Positions 1 through 5,167 of a DNA stretch of 7,295 bases are shown here, piece after piece. The DNA is from Candidatus Fonsibacter sp. (lineage in GTDB: Bacteria > Pseudomonadota > Alphaproteobacteria > Pelagibacterales > Pelagibacteraceae): positions 1 to 7,295 of the forward strand of contig JALRAW010000051.1 in the NCBI GenBank assembly GCA_023257975.1, given 5' to 3'. The notes below the pieces were generated by a model. That model was not told the origin of the DNA, ran no database searches, and worked only from the letters and a program-made list of their open reading frames with translations. A program made the position numbers and the translations under genes. The number at the start of each line of letters is the position of its first letter. The stretch's first letter is position 1.

Positions 1-1
1 T

Positions 2-250
2 TTGGTAAACACTTTAAACGAATTTGCCATTAACAATAAAAAACCACTTCTTGGTATTTGTGTTGGATTACAAATGTTTGCAGACGTTGGTTTTGAAGAA
101 ACAGAAACCAAGGGTCTTGGTTGGATTTCTGGAAAAGTATCAAAAATAGATAATCAAAATGGAAAATTTAAACTTCCTCACATTGGTTGGAATCAAATTA
201 ATATTGTTAAGGATAGTAAAATTTTTAAAGGCATAGAAAATAAGTTTTAA
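2..250 (+). CDS. hisH: Imidazole glycerol phosphate synthase glutaminase subunit HisH, fragment (5' end outside the window, 3' end truncated)
   Basis: HisH is the class I glutamine amidotransferase that makes ammonia for HisF in histidine biosynthesis (cytoplasmic HisFH complex). The visible 82 residues carry the nucleophile elbow GICVGLQM with catalytic Cys at residue 20 (codon 59-61), then GLGWISG and the family motif PHIGWNQ (about 59-65). The reading frame is open to the left edge, so the true start lies upstream; the TTG at position 2 is not a credible start. The frame ends at TAA 248-250 right after GIENKF, where HisH normally continues into a YFVHSY-like strand and later the QFHPEKS-like segment with the catalytic His and Glu. 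About 80-90 C-terminal residues are therefore missing and the product could not be a functional glutaminase. Following bases belong to another gene on the other strand, so this looks like a breakpoint rather than a simple frameshift. Confidence 0.85.
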   Translation: MVNTLNEFAINNKKPLLGICVGLQMFADVGFEETETKGLGWISGKVSKIDNQNGKFKLPHIGWNQINIVKDSKIFKGIENKF

Positions 251-350
251 TAGAATTTCCCTCTTCACCAATCAAATCGAGCAATCTAACAGCTTGTGTG
301 ATCCAAATAATAAGTCCAAATGCTAGCAGAATAGAAAGGTAGTTTTTTAA
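236..350 (-). pseudogene. lptF: Antisense fragment of an LptF/YjgP-family LPS export permease (N-terminal region)
   Basis: Reading the minus strand from about 350 down to 236 gives one stop-free stretch of about 38 residues: LKNYLSILLAFGLIIW, then ITQAVRLLDLIGEEGN, then SIKTYF. It matches what I know of the first transmembrane helix of LptF/LptG permeases, a hydrophobic helix ending in a W-(I/V)-(T/N)-(Q/R)-(A/S)-(V/L)-R-L-(L/F)-D-x-(L/I) signature, then a short Gly-rich turn and the start of helix 2. LptF works with LptB/LptG to extract lipopolysaccharide from the inner membrane. Neither a start codon nor the rest of the roughly 360-residue protein is present. The reading stops at 225-227, inside hisH. 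The left end merges with hisH at about 236-247 and the right end with the RuvC-like gene at about 343-352, both in A/T runs. Family assignment is by recall of the motif; LptG is the alternative. Confidence 0.65.
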
Positions 351-387
351 AAATAAAGATATTTTAGAGATATATGATGTTCCAACA

Positions 388-795
388 ATGGTTGATGGAA
401 AAAAAAATAAAAGACAAATTAATTCAGCACAAGTTACTCATATATTTAAAAGTTTTTTACATGAAAGCGATAAAGTTTCAGTAATCGTAGAACAAGTAAA
501 TGCTATGCCTGGTCAAGGAGTAACCAGCATGTTCAATTTTGGGCAGTCATTTGGAATTATTAAGGGAATATGCGCAGCTTTAAGTTTTCCAATATACTTT
601 GTGAGACCAGCAAAATGGAAAAAACATTTTAATCTTATTGGCTCGGTTAAAGACGCTAGTAGAACAAAAGTAATAGAAATTTATCCAACTATATCTCCAA
701 AATTAGCAAGAAAGAAAGACTCCAATAAAGCAGACGCTATTTTAATTGGTAAATATTTTATAGATAATTATAAAAACGATAGTTTTCATGGCTAG
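388..795 (+). CDS. RuvC-like Holliday-junction resolvase (phage/organelle-type RuvC fold), N-terminally truncated
   Basis: This resembles RuvC-family crossover-junction endodeoxyribonucleases of the type common in phages and some alphaproteobacteria rather than E. coli-type RuvC. Visible marks, numbered from the ATG at 388, are KKNKRQINSAQ near the start, the acidic strand VIVEQVNAM (catalytic Glu35), the family block MFNFGQSFGIIKG (48-60), and the C-terminal acidic helix with D111 and NKADAIL (D116). The missing part is the first beta strand with the GIDPG-type motif and its essential Asp. The protein reading is recognisable upstream of the ATG (FFKNKDILEIYDVPT, from 343), so Met388 is an internal residue and not the native start. 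A TAG at 340-342 closes the frame and the sequence before it is lptF-like. The stop at 793-795 overlaps the ybgC start by 8 bp, which suggests native translational coupling at this end. Without the first Asp, nuclease activity is unlikely. Confidence 0.72.
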   Translation: MVDGKKNKRQINSAQVTHIFKSFLHESDKVSVIVEQVNAMPGQGVTSMFNFGQSFGIIKGICAALSFPIYFVRPAKWKKHFNLIGSVKDASRTKVIEIYPTISPKLARKKDSNKADAILIGKYFIDNYKNDSFHG

Positions 796-1201
796 TGTAT
801 TAAAGAAATTTACTTATAAAACTAAAGTTTACTATGAAGACACTGATGCTGGAGGAATAGTTTATTATGCAAACTATTTAAAGTATTTTGAGAGAGCAAG
901 AACAGAATTAATTTACTCACTTGGCTACAATCATAAAGAGTTGAATGAGAAATTTAATATTAATATTGTTGTTCATAAATTTAACATTACTTATAAAAAA
1001 TCTTTTAAGTTTGAAGATAATGTAACCATTGAGAGCTTTGTTAATAAAGTATCAAATTTGAGAATTGAAATGATACAAAACGCTTTAAGAGATAAAGAGG
1101 TTATTGCTGAAGCTGTGGTAGAACTAGTTATTATAGATGTCACTGGAAAACCTAAAATAATACCTGAGGATTTAAAGGTGAAATTAAGCTCTTGCATATA
1201 A
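788..1201 (+). CDS. ybgC: Tol-Pal system-associated acyl-CoA thioesterase YbgC (hotdog fold)
   Basis: This is a 137-residue protein of normal length for YbgC/4-hydroxybenzoyl-CoA-thioesterase-type hotdog proteins, which hydrolyse acyl-CoA in the cytoplasm and are linked to phospholipid metabolism. The diagnostic block VYYEDTDAGGIVYYANY (14-30) followed by LKYFERARTE (31-40) is present, with Asp20 matching the catalytic Asp18 of E. coli YbgC. The position of E. coli His25 is Tyr27 here. The start ATG lies inside the end of the RuvC-like gene (8-bp overlap) with no clear Shine-Dalgarno, consistent with coupling. The gene is the usual leader of tol-pal clusters, and its place just before tolQ supports the assignment. 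The stop is followed by a 78-bp spacer before tolQ. Confidence 0.93.
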   Translation: MASVLKKFTYKTKVYYEDTDAGGIVYYANYLKYFERARTELIYSLGYNHKELNEKFNINIVVHKFNITYKKSFKFEDNVTIESFVNKVSNLRIEMIQNALRDKEVIAEAVVELVIIDVTGKPKIIPEDLKVKLSSCI

Positions 1202-1202
1202 T

Positions 1203-1218
1203 AAAGATCTAGATCTTT
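1203..1218. repeat. Perfect 16-bp palindrome between ybgC and tolQ
   Basis: The sequence AAAGATCTAGATCTTT equals its own reverse complement and starts 2 bp after the ybgC stop. It contains two tandem AGATCT hexamers. It could be a dimeric-repressor operator or a short hairpin (6-bp stem, CTAG loop), but no proper T-run follows, so it is a poor intrinsic terminator. The rest of the 1202-1279 spacer is A/T-rich, with no clear -35/-10 pair and no Shine-Dalgarno before tolQ. Confidence 0.5.
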
Positions 1219-1279
1219 CTAGCGAAGACAAATAAATGACAAGTTTTTAAAATAAAAACATTTAAACTAAACAAAAATT

Positions 1280-1927
1280 ATGAATTTTGCTGCAAGTAAC
1301 TTTTCTTTCTTTTCATTATTTTTCAAAGCAGATTTTGTTGTTAAATTTGTAATCATAATTCTAATTGCAGCATCAATTTATTCTTGGGCAATTATAATTG
1401 AAAAATATAAATTATTTAAAAAAATAAATATTTCATCCTCAATATTTGAAGAACAGTTTTGGTCTTCAAAATCAGCAGACAGTCTTTATAAAAAATTAGA
1501 AGGTTATAATGACGATCCTATGGCAAATGTTTTTAAGGCAGGCATGGATTTTATGATAAAAAATAAATCTAGATCTGCATCTGTGCAAGAAAGAGTCTTG
1601 CAGGCATTAAGTAGTTCAATAGATAAAGAGATGGACGTTGTAGAAAAGAAATTAACCTTTTTAGCAACAGTTGGATCAACAGCGCCTTTTATTGGTTTGT
1701 TTGGAACTGTTTGGGGAATTATGAATTCATTTCAGTCTATTGCAATTTCAAAAAATACTAGTCTTGCAATTGTAGCTCCTGGTATAGCAGAAGCATTATT
1801 TGCAACAGCATTAGGATTGTTAGCAGCAATACCAGCTGTTGTTGCTTATAATAAATTTACTAGCGACTCTAGAAAATATTCAACACGTTTAGAAAATTTT
1901 AGCCAATCATTTATTTCTATTACATAA
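1280..1927 (+). CDS. tolQ: Tol-Pal motor subunit TolQ (MotA/TolQ/ExbB proton channel family)
   Basis: TolQ is the multi-pass inner-membrane subunit that forms the proton-driven motor with TolR and energises TolA. The 215 residues are close to the usual length of about 230. Transmembrane helix 1 is at about 19-40 (VVKFVIIILIAASIYSWAII), a cytoplasmic loop follows, then helix 2 at about 128-150 with the signature GLFGTVWGIM, and helix 3 at about 163-190 with VAPGIAEALFATALGL. Thr143 and Thr176 match the pore threonines of E. coli TolQ (Thr145 and Thr178). A TAA in frame at 1268-1270 makes the ATG at 1280 the only nearby start. No Shine-Dalgarno is visible. The stop abuts the tolR start directly, so the two are co-translated. 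Confidence 0.97.
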   Translation: MNFAASNFSFFSLFFKADFVVKFVIIILIAASIYSWAIIIEKYKLFKKINISSSIFEEQFWSSKSADSLYKKLEGYNDDPMANVFKAGMDFMIKNKSRSASVQERVLQALSSSIDKEMDVVEKKLTFLATVGSTAPFIGLFGTVWGIMNSFQSIAISKNTSLAIVAPGIAEALFATALGLLAAIPAVVAYNKFTSDSRKYSTRLENFSQSFISIT

Positions 1928-2362
1928 ATGGCTTTTAAAATTCAGAACTATAGATCTCGAAAACGAGAACCTATGAGTGAAATCAATGTTACACCGTTTG
2001 TTGATGTAATGTTAGTTTTATTAATTATTTTTATGATCACAGCGCCAATGTTAACAGCAGGTGTATCAGTTAATTTACCTGACAGTTCTGCAAATTCATT
2101 ACCTGATGATAAAGAACCTTTGACTTTAAGTATTAATGCAAAGGGAGAAACTTTTATTCAAGAGACACAAGTTGAAACAAGTCAATTAGTTTCTAAAATT
2201 CTAGCCATGTCAAAAAATAGAACCGATACACGAATTTATGTAAGAGGCGATAAAGCAATAGATTATGGAAGAGTGATGGAAGTAATGGGATTACTTTCAA
2301 GAGCAGGTTTTACAAAAGTTGCTTTAATTTCAGGACCACCACTTTCTAAAAGCAAAAAATAA
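1928..2362 (+). CDS. tolR: Tol-Pal motor subunit TolR (ExbD/TolR family)
   Basis: TolR is a bitopic inner-membrane protein whose single helix sits in the TolQ ring and whose periplasmic domain dimerises and touches peptidoglycan. The 144 residues show a short basic cytoplasmic tail (RSRKREP), the family signature SEINVTPFVDVMLVLLIIFM (17-36) with the proton-carrying Asp26 (Asp23 in E. coli), and a periplasmic domain ending in the typical IYVRGDKAIDYGRVMEVM segment. The start codon follows the tolQ stop with no gap. ATG 1973 (Met16) could be an internal start but would drop the basic tail. The stop overlaps an out-of-frame ATG, and tolA begins 4 bp later. Confidence 0.97.
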   Translation: MAFKIQNYRSRKREPMSEINVTPFVDVMLVLLIIFMITAPMLTAGVSVNLPDSSANSLPDDKEPLTLSINAKGETFIQETQVETSQLVSKILAMSKNRTDTRIYVRGDKAIDYGRVMEVMGLLSRAGFTKVALISGPPLSKSKK

Positions 2363-2366
2363 TGTC

Positions 2367-3173
2367 ATGCAAAAGAGCCTTAAGATTTCTTTTATAGCTC
2401 ATTTTATTATTCTTACTATTAGCAGTATCACTTTGCCATTTTTAATGGGAAGAGTGCAGGCACCCCTAGTTATCTCTGTTGATCTTGTCCAAATAGGAGA
2501 TAGAACAAATATTCCTTACGCTCCTAAAGTTTCTGATGGTGAAAAAACTGATAAAAAAATAAAAGATAGAGTTGTAACTGAACAGGCTCCTCCTAAGATT
2601 GTACCAAAAGAAAAACCTGATGCAGTTCCTTTGCCAGAAAATATAAAAAAAATTAAGGAATTATTAGAAAAAAGACAAAATCCTGTCAAAGTTGAAGATT
2701 TAACAAAACAAACTTCTGAATTTGAAAAAAAAGAAATTTTTGATCCGAATAAGATTTCTGCGCTTATAGATAAGTCAAAAAAAGATAACTCAGAGGCTAA
2801 TAATAAGCCAAGTTTAGAAGCTACTCAAAGCCAACAAAAAAATGTCGTTACATCTAAACTTACAATAACTCAAGAAGATGCGATTAAAGCTCAAATATTT
2901 AAATGTTGGAATATACCAATAGGTCTTCCCTATAATGAAAATTTAACTGTTAGAATTAAAATTAAACTTAATCCTGACGGTTCATTGGTAAGTAGTGAAA
3001 TCTTAGATCAGGCAAGGATGAATACAGCTGGACAAACATATTATAAAATATTAGCTGAGAGCGCATTAAGAGCTGTCAAGTTATGTAATCCTCTCAAGGT
3101 TCCATCAACTGATTATGAAAAATGGAAAGAAATGCAATTAAACTTTGACGCTAAAGAAATGTTAAAAGGCTAA
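2367..3173 (+). CDS. tolA: Tol-Pal system protein TolA, compact form
   Basis: TolA spans the periplasm and passes motor energy from TolQ/TolR to TolB and Pal. The 268-residue product has one N-terminal transmembrane helix (about 7-28) carrying the Ser8-x3-His12 pair that matches the SHLS motif contacting TolQ. Next comes a long Lys/Glu/Pro-rich linker (about 45-165). The C-terminal TonB-like domain begins near 168 ([15 protein letters not shown]) and includes [13 protein letters not shown] and [13 protein letters not shown]. Cys180 and Cys240 probably form the disulfide known in E. coli TolA domain III. The linker is short and charged, lacking the alanine-rich helix that brings E. coli TolA to 421 residues; this seems usual for small-genome alphaproteobacteria. 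The stop lies 2 bp before the tolB start, and the last codons supply the tolB ribosome binding site. Confidence 0.93.
   Translation: MQKSLKISFIAHFIILTISSITLPFLMGRVQAPLVISVDLVQIGDRTNIPYAPKVSDGEKTDKKIKDRVVTEQAPPKIVPKEKPDAVPLPENIKKIKELLEKRQNPVKVEDLTKQTSEFEKKEIFDPNKISALIDKSKKDNSEANNKPSLEATQSQQKNVVTSKLTITQEDAIKAQIFKCWNIPIGLPYNENLTVRIKIKLNPDGSLVSSEILDQARMNTAGQTYYKILAESALRAVKLCNPLKVPSTDYEKWKEMQLNFDAKEMLKG
3164..3169 (+). promoter_or_regulatory. Shine-Dalgarno for tolB inside the tolA 3' end
   Basis: AAAAGG lies 6 nt before the tolB ATG at 3176 and within the last codons of tolA. It supports the chosen tolB start and tight coupling. Most other genes in this cluster lack a visible Shine-Dalgarno. Confidence 0.55.
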
Positions 3174-3175
3174 TT

Positions 3176-4516
3176 ATGAAATATAAAATTTTAAAAATAA
3201 TATTTATATTTTTTTTATTAACCCAAAAAACATTTGCTCTTGTTTCAGTTGATATTACAAGAGGTAATTTAGATCCACTTCCTATTGCTATTTCAAATTT
3301 TTATTTAGATACAACTATAACTGAAAATATCAAAAAATTGAGTATTGAAAATAAAATTCCAGAATTAATACAGAATAATTTGACACGATCAGGTTTGTTT
3401 TTTGCATTAGAAAAAAAATCATTTATTCAAAAGCCTGACATAGCTCATAATCGACCGAGATTTGAAGACTGGGCGTTTATTAAATCCCAAGTTCTTGTGA
3501 CTGGAAAAATTTCTTTAGAGAAAGAAGGAAGATTAAAAGTTGAATTTAAATTATGGGATATTGTATCAGCAACAGAGCTTTCAGCATTAGCCTTTTATAC
3601 ATCACCGGACAACTGGAGAAGAGTTTCCCATTTAATTTCTGATAAAATTTATGAAAGGTTAACAGGAGAGAAGGGTTATTTTGATTCTAGAATAATCTAT
3701 GTTGCAGAAACTGGTCCTAAGGTCGATCGGAAAAAAAGATTAGCAGTAATGGATCAAGATGGTTATGGAGTAAAATATTTAACTTTAGGAAATGAATTGG
3801 TTTTAACTCCAAGATTTAGTCCAACTAGTCAATTTGTTACTTATATGTCTTATTATAAAAATTTACCTAGAGTTTATTTATTGAATATTGAAACAGGAAT
3901 ACAGGATTTAGTCGGAGATTTTCCTGGTATGACTTTTGCTCCGCGTTTCTCACCTGATGGAAAAAAAATAATAATGAGTTTTGCACAAGATGGTAATTCA
4001 GATATTTATACGATGGATATTAAAACAAGAATTGTTGAAAAATTAACTGACCATCCTTCAATAGACACTTCTCCTTCTTATTCTCCTGATGGATTACAAA
4101 TTGCTTTCAATTCTGATCGAAGTGGTTTTCAGCAAATCTACATAATGAAAAGTGATGGATCTAATGTAAAAAGAATATCCTTTGGAGAAGGACTTTACGG
4201 AACTCCAGTTTGGTCACCTCGTGGTGATTTAATTGCATTTACAAAATTATATAAAAATAAATTTTATATTGGAGTGATGAGATCAGATGGTTCTGGTGAA
4301 AGATTACTTACAGAAAATTATTATCAAGAAGCTCCTTCCTGGGCTCCTAATGGGAGAGTACTTATTTTTTACAGAGAAACTCCATCAGATGTAACTGGCA
4401 AAGGTGGTGGAGCTAAATTATGGTCAATTGATTTAACGGGTTACAATGAACGTTTGATTTTAACTGAAACTGACGCATCTGATCCATCTTGGTCTGGCTT
4501 ATTATCTGTTAAATAA
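3176..4516 (+). CDS. tolB: Tol-Pal system periplasmic protein TolB
   Basis: TolB is the soluble periplasmic propeller that binds Pal and is released from it through TolA. The 446 residues match the family length of about 430. A signal peptide is clear (MKYKILK, then a hydrophobic core, cleavage probably after Ala21 in KTFA). The N-terminal alpha/beta domain spans about 22-165. The C-terminal six-bladed propeller shows repeated PD40-type blade motifs: RFSPTSQ (213), RFSPDGK (257), SYSPDGL (301), VWSPRGD (345), SWAPNGR (388) and DPSWSG (436). The start is 2 bp after the tolA stop with an AAAAGG ribosome binding site. The next gene, pal, encodes its binding partner but is set off by a 91-bp spacer, so tolQRAB and pal can be expressed at different levels. 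Confidence 0.97.
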   Translation: MKYKILKIIFIFFLLTQKTFALVSVDITRGNLDPLPIAISNFYLDTTITENIKKLSIENKIPELIQNNLTRSGLFFALEKKSFIQKPDIAHNRPRFEDWAFIKSQVLVTGKISLEKEGRLKVEFKLWDIVSATELSALAFYTSPDNWRRVSHLISDKIYERLTGEKGYFDSRIIYVAETGPKVDRKKRLAVMDQDGYGVKYLTLGNELVLTPRFSPTSQFVTYMSYYKNLPRVYLLNIETGIQDLVGDFPGMTFAPRFSPDGKKIIMSFAQDGNSDIYTMDIKTRIVEKLTDHPSIDTSPSYSPDGLQIAFNSDRSGFQQIYIMKSDGSNVKRISFGEGLYGTPVWSPRGDLIAFTKLYKNKFYIGVMRSDGSGERLLTENYYQEAPSWAPNGRVLIFYRETPSDVTGKGGGAKLWSIDLTGYNERLILTETDASDPSWSGLLSVK

Positions 4517-4552
4517 CATCTAAATTATAAAAATAAACTTTTGGTTGCATTA

Positions 4553-4589
4553 TTAATAATCATGAAATATTCAATCATCTGATTATTAA
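4553..4589. repeat. 10-bp inverted repeat in the pal leader
   Basis: TTAATAATCA (4553-4562) and TGATTATTAA (4580-4589) are perfect reverse complements separated by 17 nt. The loop holds a smaller pair, TGAA/TTCA (4563-4566 and 4570-4573). The right arm ends 6 bp before the Shine-Dalgarno of pal. It is either an operator for a dimeric regulator or an A/U-rich hairpin in the pal leader. No T-run follows, so it is not an intrinsic terminator. Weak -35/-10-like hexamers (TTGCAT 4545-4550 and TATTCA 4568-4573, 17-bp spacing) would overlap it, but they are too degenerate to annotate as a promoter. Confidence 0.5.
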
Positions 4590-4595
4590 ATTAAT

Positions 4596-4601
4596 AAAGG
4601 A
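4596..4601 (+). promoter_or_regulatory. Shine-Dalgarno of pal
   Basis: AAAGGA sits 6 nt before the ATG at 4608 and is the clearest ribosome binding site in the window. It fits strong independent translation of Pal, an abundant lipoprotein in bacteria that have it. Confidence 0.75.
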
Positions 4602-4607
4602 ATAAAA

Positions 4608-5084
4608 ATGTTACTTAACAAACTCAATAAAATCATACTTGCATTAACAGTTACCCTGTTTTTAGGTGCGTGTGCTACACAACAAAAAGCAACAACAACA
4701 CCGACAGATGACGCTTATACTGGAACAGAAACAGTAAAATATTTAGCCGATGGAGTTCCAGATAGAGTATTTTTTGCAACTAATAAGTCAGATTTAACAT
4801 CTGCTGCTAGCGCAACACTTGCTAAGCAAGCTGCATATTTAAAAGCTAATCCAAATTTAAATGTCGTTCTAGAAGGACATGCGGACGAAAGAGGAACTAG
4901 AGAATATAACTTAGCTTTAGGCGAAAGACGTGCAACAGCAGCTAAAAATTACTTAATTAGTAACGGTATTGCTGCTAATAGAATAAAAGTTATTAGCTAT
5001 GGTAAAGAAAAACCTGCTAATCCAGCTTCAAATGCTCTAGCTTGGTCACAAAACCGAAGAGCAGTAACAGTTAAAACTAATTAA
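4608..5084 (+). CDS. pal: Peptidoglycan-associated outer-membrane lipoprotein Pal
   Basis: Pal anchors the outer membrane to peptidoglycan and is the outer-membrane end of the Tol system. The 158-residue precursor has a lipoprotein signal peptide with lipobox LGAC (19-22). Cys22 would be lipidated, and Ala at the next position argues against inner-membrane retention. After a short Thr-rich tether, the OmpA-like domain covers about 50-157: FFATNKSDLT, the LEGHADERGTREYNLALGER block (88-107) and the C-terminal NRRAVTV. Asp93 and Arg108 have the 15-residue spacing of the diaminopimelate-binding pair of OmpA (Asp271/Arg286). The gene has its own leader and Shine-Dalgarno and is closed by a strong terminator, so it looks like a separate high-expression unit within the cluster. 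Codons appear less A/T-extreme than in flanking genes (by eye). Confidence 0.97.
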   Translation: MLLNKLNKIILALTVTLFLGACATQQKATTTPTDDAYTGTETVKYLADGVPDRVFFATNKSDLTSAASATLAKQAAYLKANPNLNVVLEGHADERGTREYNLALGERRATAAKNYLISNGIAANRIKVISYGKEKPANPASNALAWSQNRRAVTVKTN

Positions 5085-5101
5085 TACTAAAAACTTCGTA
5101 T

Positions 5102-5138
5102 AAGACCCTAATGAGAAAATCATTAGGGTCTTTTTTTT
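5102..5138 (+). terminator. Rho-independent terminator after pal
   Basis: A perfect stem pairs AGACCCTAATGA (5103-5114) with TCATTAGGGTCT (5120-5131) around a GAAAA loop. An extra A-T pair closes the base, and eight T residues run from 5131 to 5138. This is the only textbook intrinsic terminator in the window. It begins 17 bp after the pal stop and should end most tol-pal transcripts before cpoB. Confidence 0.93.
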
Positions 5139-5167
5139 ATCATTTAAATTAAATAAAATAAGTAAGT

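Noticed and set aside
304..345. In-frame reading IISPNASRIER before the RuvC-like gene, resembling a decayed GIDPNASGAIA motif
   Set aside because: It would need a 6-nt deletion, several substitutions and a TAG. The same bases read on the minus strand as an undamaged LptF helix, which explains them far better.
991..1197. 68-codon open frame on the minus strand
   Set aside because: It lies entirely inside ybgC, antisense to a clearly conserved protein, and its translation is Ser/Thr/Leu-rich with no recognisable motif. It is a shadow frame.
1203..1222. Palindrome after ybgC as an intrinsic terminator
   Set aside because: The stem would be only about 6 bp of mostly A/T pairs and it is followed by just three T residues.
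1236..1266. ATGACA ... TTTAAA as a tolQ promoter
   Set aside because: The spacing is 19 bp and both hexamers are weak; in DNA this A/T-rich such pairs are everywhere, so no promoter is annotated.
1566..1576. Further TCTAGATCT-like words inside tolQ as copies of the 1203-1218 palindrome
   Set aside because: They are partial, lie in coding sequence and are explained by the Ser-Arg-Ser codons; they are not evidence of a dispersed repeat.
2362..2397. ATG overlapping the tolR stop as a possible start or small gene
   Set aside because: That frame ends after 11 codons at a TAG; the real tolA start is the in-frame ATG at 2367.
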